A stretch of 64,000 bases of DNA, from NCBI GenBank assembly GCA_027886185.1, contig WOAB01000878.1, positions 6,150,001-6,214,000 on the forward strand, in the 5' to 3' direction. Shown in pieces: positions 20,749 through 32,353 of the stretch (within the stretch, counting starts at the first letter, position 1; every line of letters starts with the position of its first letter). The notes under the pieces were generated by a model that saw only the letters and a list, made by a program, of their open reading frames with translations, did no database searches and was not told the origin of the DNA. Made by a program: the position numbers and the translations under genes. This stretch comes from Rheum nobile (taxonomy: Eukaryota > Streptophyta > Magnoliopsida > Caryophyllales > Polygonaceae).

Positions 20749-22980
20749 ATGGCGAGGGGGAAAATACAGATAAGGAGGATAGAGAACGACACGAGCAGGC
20801 AAGTGACGTACTCGAAGCGAAGGACTGGACTGTTCAAGAAAGCAAAGGAGCTCACCGTTCTCTGCGATGCGAAGGTCTCCATTATCTTGATCTCCAGCAC
20901 TAACAAGCTTCACGAGTTCATCAGCCCTAACACCGAGTACGTTCGCTACAAATTCACTACCAAATTAATCGCCTCTAATTTCTTCTTCTTTTGCCGTTTG
21001 TGAAGTCGAATCTGATTTTGTATGTCGAAATCTGAGCTGAATTTGGACCTCGCAGCACCAAGGCGATTTACGATGCTTACGAGAAGGCCTTGGGGACGGA
21101 TCTATGGAGCTCTCACTACGCGGTTCGCTTTCTTTCTCTCTTGTTACTGGAAATTAGCTGAGCAATCTAAAAAGATAAGAAATCGAAGACCTAAAATTTT
21201 GGAATCGTGTGGATCTCATGAACAGAAAATGGAAGAGGATCTTCGGAAGCTCAATGACGCCAATCGTCAGCTCCAGAAGGAGATCAGGTATCCTATTACT
21301 TGTAATCCGTGATTAATCAATTCATTCTTCTTTTTAATTAAAATTAGTACTACTACTTAACTGATTTTTTGTTCTATTATTAATTATTATTATAGGCAGA
21401 GAATGGGATATTGTCTGGAGGATATGAGCTTACAGGAACTAGTCTATCTTCAACAAGATATGCAGAATGCTGTCACTAATATTAGTGAGCGCAAGGTATC
21501 AATAATTAATGATGTTTTCTTGTACTATAATTAAATGGATCTACATAATATTGTCATGATGTAGTGTTACTGTAGAGTATACTAATATCTATTTTTTACT
21601 TCTTACAACTTCTGATAGATCTGTATTTTAATCAATTGCGTAAGTATTCAGTGCTCATTGATCCAAATCCTTTCATAAATGTAGATGTTATTGAAAATTA
21701 AAATTCCAAAAAGTGGGACTAGTACTAGGTTAAATCGATTGAACAAAATTATTTCACTAAAAAAATATAATTAAAAAATCGATTGAATAAGTTCTTCTAC
21801 TAACTTTGTTAAGATTTCAGTAAATTCTCAATGTTCCGCAACTCCTGATTTTCCAGAATTTTAAGAAAGCAGATCATTCACCTTATAATTTATTCTTCTA
21901 GTCAGCTAGAGATGAAACTCAAGTAGGATTCCAGTTCATATTACTTCAAAATTGAACTTTCGATATACATTGCTTTGATTCATTTCTTTCCTTGAATTGT
22001 AATCACTGTGGCTAACTTATTCTGGTTATTCAAATGTTGACAGTATAAAGTGATCGGTAATCAGACCGAAACCACCAAAAAGAAGGTTGATTTGCATCTT
22101 CCTTTGAAGCAAAAGAAAAAAAATCTGTACGTTGACTGCTTTCGGATAAATTTATAACACGCGTCTCCGTGGTTCTTGTCAATTCGTTATGTAGGTGAGG
22201 AATGAAGAAGGTATAAAACGGAGTCTGGTGCAAGCATATGTAAGCGCTTCTTCTCATTTATACGTTTCAATAACTTACTAGTAGATAGGTCCGTTTCTTG
22301 TACGGGATTTTGAAAATAAAATTTTATTATTTATAAATAATAAATTATAATAATGTTAAAGTTAATAATAATCAATAACTTCAAAACAAAATTAAAATGC
22401 CTAATACCAATTTTATCATATGTTATACTAGAAAGAGGTGTTCTTGGGGTCCAATAGAGCATTGAAAGAAAGGTTTTTAATGGAGATTTGGGATATTGAA
22501 AACAAAAGAATTTCAACCTTTATTTATAAGGGAGGATGAACATCGCTTCCTTTTTTTTGGTCGAAGAACAACGCTTCTTCTCATTCACACATGAAGCAGT
22601 TTGGAGAAAATTAGAAGGGTGAATAGGAAATTGCACAAATTAAATTGATGATATGGTATATCTAAATGTGTGAGAAATAGGAGAGAGGTTTATGGCTTTA
22701 GTAATATTATATAGATATAAATTATATAGATAGATAGAGATTATAACTAGCTCAATTATGATACTTACAATTTAGTGAAGCTAATCAAACTTATTGCATA
22801 TCTGGATACAAGGATGCATTAAAAGAGGATCCACACTACGGGCTGGTTGATAATGCAGGAGAGTACGATCATGTCCTTGGTCTTCGTTCTCATCTTCTTG
22901 GACTGCGCTTAGTCGCAAGTGAGCCTAACATTCCAAGTGCAGGTGGATCATGCCTTACCACCTATACTTATCTTGAGTAG
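20749..22980 (+). CDS. AP3: B-class MADS-box transcription factor, APETALA3/DEFICIENS type
   Basis: The gene specifies petal and stamen identity as a heterodimer with a PISTILLATA-type partner on CArG boxes in the nucleus. Seven exons join in phase to 223 residues: 20749-20936, 21056-21122, 21226-21287, 21396-21495, 22044-22085, 22195-22239 and 22813-22980. The MADS domain (residues 1-60) starts MARGKIQIRRIEN and contains RQVTYSKRR and ELTVLCDAKVS. The I and K regions follow (ALGTDLWSSHYA, then LQKEIRQRMGYCLEDMSLQEL). The C terminus has a PI-derived motif (GLVDNAGEYDHVLG) and ends LTTYTYLE, close to the euAP3 motif and unlike the TM6 ending. Length and exon sizes fit AP3. It is intact, and MULE A ends 415 bp upstream of its ATG. 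Confidence 0.93.
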
Positions 22981-23323
22981 CTGCTCATTTGTCCAGCAAT
23001 ATCCCCTACTATGTTACTCGGATTAGACTATGCTAATTTGACTCGATCCTATTAGTATAGTACTGCTATGATGTTTAGGATTTACATGCTTGCATAACAA
23101 TTATGATGGTGCAAGTTAAGTTGCTTCCCTTGTTTTATGAATTGAGTGTCTTGTGCTACGGTGCAAGTTAAATGACAACCTTGTAAAACAAAATGACATG
23201 TATTGGAAGCAATGTTCAAGAATCCGGAATCATTTGATTTTCTCGACAAAATATTGATTTGGAAACTACATTATAATTGATTTATTAAGTGCTGTATTCT
23301 ACATGAAATTTTGAAGTAGGATA

Positions 23324-23770
23324 TGTTGGGTCACATGTGAATTCCATATTGGAATTGTAGAGGTTTCAAGCCTAGTATATGAGTATATGAGTTAATCCTC
23401 CTATTATCAATTGATTTTAGGATGGAATCTCATTGGGCTTATGTGTAGGGCTTGTTGGTTGTGGCCCAACAGGAGTTTCTCTCCCAACAAGTGGTATCAG
23501 AGCCGATGGTTCGGCATGGGCCGGTTGCACCAGGTAGAGACAGACATCACGATGCTCTCCAACGGGTTAGCATTTGACCCGTTGTGTGGTGGTCTCAGTT
23601 CCAAGAGTGAGTACGCAGTGTAGACGTGCAAGTCAAATGATGACTCTTGGTGGTTTAGGTGCATGGTGGCCCTGTTTGTGATGGATTCATAAGTGAGTGG
23701 GAGATTGTTGGGGTCACATGTGAATCCCACGCTTGGTGATTGTGGTCCAACAGGAGTTTCTCCCCCAACA
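23324..23770 (+). mobile_element. TRIM retrotransposon with 5 bp TSD
   Basis: The element starts TGTTGGGTCACATG and ends CCCCCAACA. GGATA flanks both sides (23319-23323 and 23771-23775). LTR1 is 23324-23489. The primer-binding site TGGTATCAGAGC (complementary to initiator tRNA-Met) is at 23492-23503. The short interior has no gene. A purine tract GTGGGAGAT precedes LTR2 at 23706-23770. LTR2 has lost about 100 bp from its middle relative to LTR1. A related copy on the other strand lies at 26340-26755. Confidence 0.85.
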
Positions 23771-23775
23771 GGATA

Positions 23776-24435
23776 CGCCTTGAGTATGTTTAGATATGTA
23801 AAGTTGTTTTTAATACTTTAGATGTTTCTTAGTGTTGAACAATGGGTGGAATTTTACTCTTGGTCATCTAAAATTGAGAAGTAATTAATAAAAAAACACA
23901 TTACGATTATAATGAACTGAAAAAACAACCGAAGACATACAAGGTTCAACATATGTAAATGATGTTAATATGCTTACAACGTAAATAGAAGGGTCATATT
24001 CTCTTAAAAAAAGGACAAGAACAGGATAGTTCCGTTCCGTAGTATCTAATTCGCCATGAATATCACTATGCTGATGAAATATCTCTCAAAACAATCTTAA
24101 GCTTGTCTATTAATGTCCCGAGGTGTAACTACCAGGTTCAACATGTTGTGATTCTTGTGAAGGTGTAACTACCACAAAATCCTAAATGATCATCCCAAGT
24201 GGGAAGACAAAAAACCCAGCAGAAAGAGTACATTTGTAGTGGGCCAGAGGGTTCACCTAAGCTCTATTTGACCCAAACCAGTAAGCAAAACCAAGGCCCA
24301 CAATCAGCACCAAACAAACCGCATAAGCCGAATCACAATTTGGACCTCAATAATGGAGCACACGACATTTGATCATTGACTTGCTGTACATCCATATTTG
24401 ATCGTGTACTTTTTTTATCCAAACAATTACACTAA
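23776..24435. other. Spacer without recognisable gene
   Basis: About 660 bp between the TRIM and the Harbinger-like element. A short direct repeat is present: the phrase TAACTACCA occurs at about 24127 and 24168, next to GTTCAACATG. No coding frame or element boundary was found. Confidence 0.5.
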
Positions 24436-26176
24436 GGGCAACTTTAATGGAGGGCTTTTAGATGGGTCTTTTAGAAGGATTTGAATGTATTTATTTGCTA
24501 AAAGCCCCATGGTATATTGATGGCTTTTAGTGGGGGTTTTTAGATGAGGCTTTTAGATAAATTTTATGTACAATTATATCCTTGGTTTGGATTGAAATTA
24601 CAAAAATGTCATTTACTAAATTATGGATAAAAGCATACATTAAACTTAATATTTATATTTTATTTTAATTATATAATTATAATATTTATTTAAAATTAAG
24701 GGGAAAAACATACATTGATGGAAAATCAACAAAATGGGATGCATACATTCAAGAAAACAAAATAACATGCGAAAATAATATGAACTAAACCAAATGACAA
24801 TATTAAACGACAAACATGACACGATAATTAAAAATAACACATAAACAACAAAATATTCAATTGTTGTCATAACGGTCCCAAATGTGCTTCTTCAAATCTT
24901 CCTTCAGCATGTGATCGGCACTATTTTATAGTGCACATCTAGGGGTTATTACCAGGTTTGAGGCGTCATTTGGATGGATTTAGAGCACAATCGTGGATTA
25001 TGGAGTTAGAGTGGAGAAGTGAAGAAATCATGAGATTTATAGAGGTTTGAAGTGTATTGAAGAATAGAAGAACAATGTGCTGAATTCAAATGGTTCGTTC
25101 TCTCTACTCAGATGTCCAAATGAAGTGATTCCAATTCGAGGAGTTAGATCTTGAAGTCTACTGCAAGTCCTCAAAATATGAGCGCAATCCGAGTTAGGAA
25201 TCAAAAGTTATGGCGTTTTTACGGAAGTGTCGCAGAAGATGAAAAAGGCACCGCCGCCCCGCAGTGGAACTCACCGCCCCGCAGTGGACGTGTTAAACGC
25301 CTCGCGGCCAGAAGATTTGGGATGTCATCTTGGTTTGGATTCATGATGAAATAATAGAAGGAAGGAATGAGAATAGAAGGGAGGATTGTGTGAGTTGTGT
25401 AACTGCAACCATGTTTTATTTATAGACAAAAAAAAATTATTTATATTATTGAAAAATAGAAATACATGCATAAAATATATTAAAATTATCCTTATTATAT
25501 ATTAAATTAAATTATTAATATATCATATATTATATTAAAATATAATTATACCCCTTATTATATATTAAATTAAAAAAAAAATTTATAAAAAAACATGCAT
25601 AAAATATATTAAAGCTATCCTAAATAAAAATAACATGGTTTATTTGGACTTAATTATATTAAAATTAGTAAAAAAAATACATAAAATGATTTATTTTCAC
25701 TTAATGATACCTATAATACAAAAAATATTAAAATCTATCAAATATATGTCTATGAATAGAGAAAAATATAACTAGAATTATGGTAATTTTTATTTTATTT
25801 TTTAACCAGTCGATTTTTATATAAAACGATTTAAAAAAAAAACGGACGGCCAAGAATAAATCTTGGCCGTCCGTTGCGTGCCACATGGTGCACATCAGGC
25901 GTGCTAGCGCGCGCCAATCATACAGCGCCACGTAGCACTGTGCATGGCAGAAATGAATAGCACCGCGTTTGGTTTGGAGGCAAAACAACGTCGTTTTTTG
26001 CTAACGCGGAGGCAAAAAAAAATTGATAACCAAACAAGCCTCTAATTTTATATCTATGGGACGGTCCCGTTTTTATGCCCAATTTCGAGACCCAAGATGG
26101 GACTTTTAGCTGATTTCTCTTATTTTAATATATTTACTCTAAAAGCCCCATTAAAAGCCCACCGTTATTCATGCTC
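24436..26176. mobile_element. Non-autonomous PIF/Harbinger-like TIR element
   Basis: The left end GGGCAACTTTAATGGAGGGC and the right end (reverse complement GAGCATGAATAACGGTGGGC) are imperfect inverted repeats. Both continue with CTTTTA and GGGTCTTTTAG/GGGGCTTTTAG. TAA lies outside both ends (24433-24435 and 26177-26179). No transposase is seen in the 1.74 kb interior. It holds AT-rich sequence and a 25.1-25.3 kb block with a duplicated CCGCCCCGCAGTGGA, which may be captured or nested material. Confidence 0.75.
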
Positions 26177-26339
26177 TAACACAAATCCATATACTTAAAC
26201 CTTAATCTGAAACTTTTTATATTCTAAACCTAAATCTCAAACTCTTTAAATCGTAAATTATATGTTGGCTAAAACAAAAACAAGATAAATACTATATGGG
26301 GGTAAATGTTAAAGTTAAATTCTGTTATTCAAGAGTCTG

Positions 26340-26755
26340 TTAGTTAGTTACTTTAAGAGTTGAGTCAACAGAAGTTAGGCCCAGTACATAAATCCAACGA
26401 GGGCCCATAAATTGGGGATCGTACGGACACGAGCGTATAGGCACAGATTAAGCCCAGTACATAAGCCTAACGAGGTTCCATTCTAAAATCAATTGGCAAT
26501 AGGAGGAGTAGCCCATCAAGCTTATATACTAGGCAAGGTATGTCCCAACACCCAAAAAAGGGGCCCAGGACCGAACCAGCTCTGATACCATATCAAAGTC
26601 CGTGGGCCCATAGACTGGGGGTCGCGCGGACACGAGCGCATAGACGCATATAGGCCTAGTACATAAGTCCAATGAGATTTCATCCTAAAACCAATTGGCA
26701 ATAGGAGGAGTAGTCTATTAAGCTTATATACTAGACAAGTTATGTCCTAACTTTA
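26340..26755 (-). mobile_element. TRIM retrotransposon remnant, minus strand
   Basis: Read on the minus strand, LTR-like copies begin near 26753 (AGTTAGGACATAACTTG) and at 26550 (TGTTGGGACATACCTTG). They stay similar for about 190 bp, including CTCCTCCTATTGCCAATTG and CGCTCGTGTCCG. A primer site TGGTATCAGAGC lies between them at 26579-26590. The LTRs share CCTCCTATT and TTTTAGGATG blocks with the TRIM at 23324, so both belong to one family. There are no coding parts. Confidence 0.75.
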
Positions 26756-27777
26756 ATAGTGGGACGTTTATATTCCAACATGTAATTCGCTTGCTATGAT
26801 CAGAATACACCCTCATTATTTTATCCAATTTATACCACAGTTGGCTGATTAAATATGCTCGACATTGTCACTACGCCGAGTACCGAGCAAGATCGCCGAC
26901 TTCACCTAGGGCTTGAGATATGGCTCAGCTATCCAACTCCAAACACCACGAACTTTGCAAACCCCCTATCTAATGGATATAGAAGGGATCCACAAGAAGA
27001 ATGCACAAAAACTATCGAAAATGCTTGGTCGAATTTGTAACTCTAATCTCTCGCGATTGAAATTGAATCCTAGAAGAACAAAAGTGTTTTGGGTTAAGAT
27101 ATCATAAGAAACTATGACTCAACATGATTTTTATTAATGAAATGCACGAATATAAATACGTAATTTTATGCCTTCTTGCTTCCAAGAGAAGCACTGTATC
27201 TAATATTAAAAGATAATGAAAGTTAGAAAGAGAAAACACGATAGAATTTGCAAGAGAAGAAGAAAGGGAACCAAACAAGTTTGGCATGCCATAAATCTTC
27301 TTTCTAAACCTATGAATCTGAAATATAACTAATAAAACTAAATTATGTGTTAAACATAATATTAACGCAACTATAACATAAATTAAATCTAGCTAATTAT
27401 GGAAAGTCAATTAGATATTCTCGTAGAGCTTTGCACTGTCTTATGTAAAATATGGTTTTGACCATCTTTCAGTTGGATTTTTTATTCAACTTAAACTATA
27501 GAGATGTAGATAATTGAACCATCTTTCCAGTGCAATTTGAATGAGCACGAGATCAGTTTTCTAGTCAAAGTTATGTCCGTTTTAATTACCAAAGATTGTC
27601 CAAATATTGACGAGAACTTACACTTTCGAAAAATCCTTTCCAAAATCTCTTAGGCATAAACCTCTTCCGTAGAGGTTTTTGAGTTGTCTTGCATCGGTTG
27701 TCATCAAAATCAATGACTACAGAACTTTCTATGAAGAAATAAACTCTGGATAATTGAAGGAACAATAGTAAGGGCAA
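26756..27777. other. Spacer without recognisable gene
   Basis: About 1 kb with only short frames that match nothing known to me. No inverted termini or tandem repeats were seen. Confidence 0.5.
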
Positions 27778-27890
27778 ATGAAAATGGGTAAAATGGTGTG
27801 TTATTGGATCTTACACATTGTATCTAAGGACATATATAATACTATAGACGAGTATGAATCTGCAAAAGAAATATGGGAATTACAGTTCTC
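27778..27890 (+). pseudogene. Ty1/copia gag (UBN2-type) fragment
   Basis: The translated stretch WILHIVSKDIYNTIDEYESA followed by KEIWEL resembles the gag region of copia elements, where SDEVYN..DE..TAKEMW is common. Only about 35 residues are recognisable before the frame runs into unrelated sequence. It is a short relic. Confidence 0.5.
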
Positions 27891-28399
27891 TTTCCTTTCA
27901 AAACCTAATTCATCTTTTCCTCTCTTCATCTATAGATGCTTTTTAACCTTCTTCCCGGTAAAGAATTATAGTTCTTCTACCCATCTTCCTTCCACTTCCT
28001 CTTTAGGATATTTTAATAAAAAAAAGAACTCCAGCAAATACTGTCGCATACAAATTGAGAGAGAGCGAAACCAACACATGTATTATTCAGGATACAGACA
28101 AAGAATGAATCAATAACTACTCTCTCAATCGGTTGGTATTGTTTACAAAGCAACACTGTTTTGAAACTCCGACACCCGCTAACAAAATCTGACCAATTAA
28201 ACATGTATTACAAATGTTGTTGGTGGTTGAAGAAGGGCGGAAGTGAGAAGCTTTTTGGGAAAAATAATGTAATTGAAAAAAGAAGATGAGGGGGAGAAGA
28301 AGATGCATATGAGCGAGAGAACCCAATTTACTAGACTAAGCTCTTCAACTCCCATTTAGAAATACAACTATTTTTTTTTAATAATACACAATTAGTATT

Positions 28400-30743
28400 T
28401 GTAACACCCCAAATATTATATTACCGCCAGTGACCTCAGATTTCACATCCGAAATCACCCAAGGCTTAACCATTAATACAAATCATGAAAATAACACGAG
28501 TAATATGAAATATCATAATATTTATTTAAACCAAGTCTCAGATTACATCTGTAAATTCCAAATACATTCGAAATACATAATATGTTTTAATACAACAGAA
28601 GTCTTTTAATAATAAACAATATAAGGGTCTTGATCGAAGCGATCGAAGCGATCTCACGCCTAGGATCTTCAACCTTGATGAAACTCTTAAAAACTCCATC
28701 TGCCTTCATCGTCGGGTTCTAGCCTTCACTGAATGGAAGTTTTCCTGATGTGCCGTATGAGACGGATGACACCAGCCAACCATGCAAGGGAAATAACCGA
28801 TTGGTTAGTCTAATAAAAGACTATGCAAGGGTAAAACAGAAAGGTTCTAAGTAGTCGTATTAGGTTACACCCATCGCTTCTCGAATGAAAGCCGATGACG
28901 ATAGTGAACCTCAGTACTTCTACGGAAAGATACGAAACAGAATGATCAAGAGAAGACTCCAAAAGATCGAGTCTTAGGGAAACGTATAAAGAGAAGACTC
29001 CAAAAGATTGAGTCTTATCGTAAAGTATGACAAATGTTTGGAAACGTTATAATATCACACAAGCTTTTAAAAAGACTTGACCATTTGGGTTCACGCCCAA
29101 CCTCACCGCGCAATGCGAATTCAGATTTGGAAGGAGGACTTACTCTAATCGAAGTCTGGGCGGTTTCCACGTTGTACTCCTCGCCCGAGGGTATATTAAT
29201 TATGTGCATAATCACACTTATCTTATTAAATTCCAAAACGCACATTTACGTTATAAGCTTTTAAGATATATCATCTCATCATGAGAGATATCAGAGGGAA
29301 TAAATTCCGAGTGTCGGCACCAGCTGTGTGCACCTACCTTGAGTAAGGGTACAGTCATGACTAGAGAGAGTACTAGGGCAAAAATCCTCCTAATACCAGT
29401 TATAAAGAAACGACTAGACCTCGCGAGGTACATAGCGTCCCTACGAATACTCGTTCTAACTAAACAGTTAAAACCACACAATAGTCCACACAAATACCAT
29501 CATGGTAATTACAGATATAATAGCGTTGTTTTTAGCAGTATATACAACCTATTATAATGTCACATTTTAATCACATACGTTTATAAAAACTGTTCCCAAA
29601 CGAAAACAACATTCATCCCATTTTAATTAACAATTAAAAGCAATTGATAATTAACGGAAACACGGAATGATGAGCAAGAGTGAACCGCCACTTGCCTTGA
29701 TCGAGATGAACGAACGAATGACGACAGGTTCCTGGGTCCAGAACTGGGAACGGAATCGGATTACAGATTCCTACGACAACGAACCCACAATGAAACCCTA
29801 GGTTAGATTCGATAATTAAATAATACGAATCTAAGGAAATGAAAGGAAACGAAAGAACGAGGGTCCCATCCATGACCGGATTGTCCAAGGCCACGATCGC
29901 GTTTGCTAAGGCAAACCGCGGTCGCGGCTTGGATTTCGCGGTCGCGGACGTCTGGACATCGTCCGCGGTCGCGGCTGTTCATGTCCGCGGTCGCGGCCAT
30001 GAACCCGACAACCCTAATCGGACAATTCCTCACCGGCGACGACACGACAAGGCTCCGAGAGAGAGGGCTTCGACTCCTTACTCCATTGTGCTTCCAATGC
30101 ACCACCACTCGAGCACTAAAACCACCGGCGAGAGCTCCGACGACGACACAAATTTCCGGTGAGACGAGAGAGAGAGGGATTGGATTTCAGATGCCAAACA
30201 CCTCCATCCTGGCCCTCCTTTTATAGCCACCGAGCAACCCCCAACGCCTGGCCAGACGAATCGCTCCGGATCCCCCCCTCGGCGAATCGACGGCCAACCA
30301 ACCGGCGAGCCATTGAAGACGATGCTCGAAGCGTTTTCCGCGGTCGCGGAAAAATGCCTGTTCGCGAGGCTGACGATGCTTCATTTTCCGCGGTCGCGGA
30401 AACCTGCCGCGGTCGCGGAAAAGGCCTATTCGCGTCCTTTCGCCCGGGAAACAATTGAACACGTGATAAAATCTCGAAATAATTAATATTTGTACCCAAA
30501 CAAATATTTTAAGCCTCCAAAATACATCGAATGTATATTATAATGCTCAGGGAATTATTACAGAGATAATACGCGTTACAGAAATTCCGAACTTTGCCAA
30601 ATGCGAAACGATTACAGAACGAGGGTTGAGAAAATTACCCAAATACCCTTACTAAAAATGAGGGGTATTACATCACTTCCCCCTTAAAAGAAGTTTCGAC
30701 CCCGAAACTTGGCCGAAATAACAAAAAAAAATGAGGCGTTACA
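28400..30743 (-). mobile_element. Internally deleted Ty3/gypsy LTR retrotransposon
   Basis: The plus strand starts TGTAACACCCC and ends GGCGTTACA. GTATT lies on both sides (28395-28399 and 30744-30748). On the minus strand a full-length 3' LTR runs 30672 to 28400 (TGTAATACCCC to GGGGTGTTACA). It is preceded by a polypurine tract AAGGGGGAAGTGA and the tail of a gypsy polyprotein (AKFRGRN). The first bases at 30743 (TGTAACGCCTCATTTT) resemble the LTR start. The element therefore keeps a scrap of the 5' LTR and has lost the whole interior except the pol tail. Confidence 0.8.
29915..30422. repeat. CGCGGTCGCGG motif cluster within the LTR
   Basis: At least seven copies of CGCGGTCGCGG occur in two groups (29915-29998 and 30335-30422), mostly extended to CCGCGGTCGCGG. 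The motif is a near-palindrome full of CpG. It lies in a GC-rich island inside otherwise AT-rich sequence. Several overlapping short frames here are caused by this composition and are not called genes. Confidence 0.85.
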
Positions 30744-30999
30744 GTATTTGTAAAATCCTTCAATGAATTGGTAACAAATTTGATGACATAACAAATAGGG
30801 TAGAGAATCATTCTCTATTATAAATATAAATGTCATTATAAAGGAATTGTTCAGACAAACCCTTAGATTATACATGAAGCTTGTAAGATAAACCCAAATA
30901 GGGTAGACTACCCTCATGATTTTGAAATAAACCCAAGAAACTTCTCATGGCAATTCTCGAGACTTCTTAGTCTGAGAACAAATTTTTAAAAACAATTAA

Positions 31000-32330
31000 G
31001 ATGACAATTGGGAAATGGCAAATCAATAGATTTATGGAACGGCAGGTGGGTGTATAACTCTAGTATAAATCAAATAATGAAAACAGACAACCCCCACTAA
31101 AAGTATCAGATTTTATCTCTGAAAAAGAATGGAATGAGACTAGGCTCTCTAATTTACTGCCTACACATATAGTAAAAAATAAAATAAAAGAAGTGCAGAT
31201 TCCGATCCACAACTTTGATGATCAATTAGTTTGGGAACCCTCACCAAATGGAAAATATTCAGTAAAATCAGCACGATGGTCACTCCAAAACCATACTCAT
31301 GAAAATAGTAATAGAAACTTGGGCTAGATTTGGAAGTTAAAAATCCCTCCCAAAGTTAAACATTTCCTCTGGAAAGCTTGCTTTGACTCCCTACCCATCA
31401 AAGAAATACTTAATATATATATTAATAGAGTCCTTGCACAATGCATCTTATGTAAAACTTCATATGAGGATAGAAACCATCTTTTTTCCAAATGCGCATA
31501 CACTAAAAAGATTCTGGATGAAACTGGAAAATCAATCAACGAAAATATAAATACTATAACGATATGTGACAATTTTATCGATAACATGTCTTATAACAGA
31601 GGAGCCAGTACTAATTTTGAACTCACATGTTTTGCCTGGTGACATATATGGAACATCAGAAATGCAAGGATTTACCAAATTGTGGTCCCACTATAGCTTC
31701 TTACAGAATATTTAAAAATGCTGAATTAGAAAACAAGATAAGCAAACTAGGTGACGGAAATAAAATTATAGCTTGGTCAAAACCTACAAGAGATCACTTA
31801 AATTAAATTTTGACGCCTCAAAAAGCAAAAATGGTGATTCCAAAATAGGTTATATTACTAGGGATAAGGATAGTAATATTATCTTCATGGATAGTATAAA
31901 GATCATGACAGCTTCAATCCTATAGGCAGAAGCAATTTCGATGTGGGAAGGTGTGGCTCAGGCTCATCGGCTTGGTATTAAGATGATTACAATTGAAGGA
32001 GACAACCTCGCTGTCATTAATGCAGTACAAGGTATTCGGGACACCTATTGGGAGATTGATATGATTATCAGAGATACTAGAAGATTCTTTGCTTACTTTG
32101 AAGAAGTGAAAATCCGTCACTGCTACCGTAAAGCTAATCAAACTGTAGACTTTTTGGCTTTTCAAAAAAAAGTGATATTGAGACTCTTCGTCTCTTAGGC
32201 TCTGCTAATAGCTTTAAATGTATAAGAGTCATTCACCCTATGTTGAAGGCTTTTCTTATGATTATCCGAAAGGATAATTTATACCGGACCTTCCTTAAGA
32301 AGATAGTCTAGTTTTTAACCACTTATATAA
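31000..32330 (+). pseudogene. 5'-truncated LINE: zf-RVT and RNase H part of ORF2
   Basis: The translation gives WEPSPNGKYSVKSARWSLQ and then PPKVKHFLWKACFDSLPIK. A CILCKTSYEDRNHLFSKC zinc-binding end of the reverse-transcriptase region follows. After about 150 bp of degraded sequence an RNase H-like domain follows (LNFDASKSKNGDSK, then ITIEGDNLAVINAVQG, CYRKANQTVDFLA). The order is that of plant L1-type ORF2. Stops and shifts interrupt it (for example TAG 31324-31326 and 31922-31924). The polymerase and endonuclease parts are absent. An A-run follows at about 32328. Confidence 0.85.
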
Positions 32331-32353
32331 AAAAAACGTTTGGAGATATTAAC

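Noticed and set aside
23411..23623. 70-codon frame in the TRIM
   Set aside because: It spans an LTR, the primer site and non-coding interior, and matches no retroelement protein.
23324..23770. Cassandra-type TRIM carrying a 5S rRNA-like promoter
   Set aside because: No 5S rRNA-like box was found in either LTR. It is an ordinary TRIM.
29803..30499. Several overlapping frames of 77-107 codons in both strands
   Set aside because: The region is a GC-rich LTR island with few stops. No frame shows a domain or consistent codon use.
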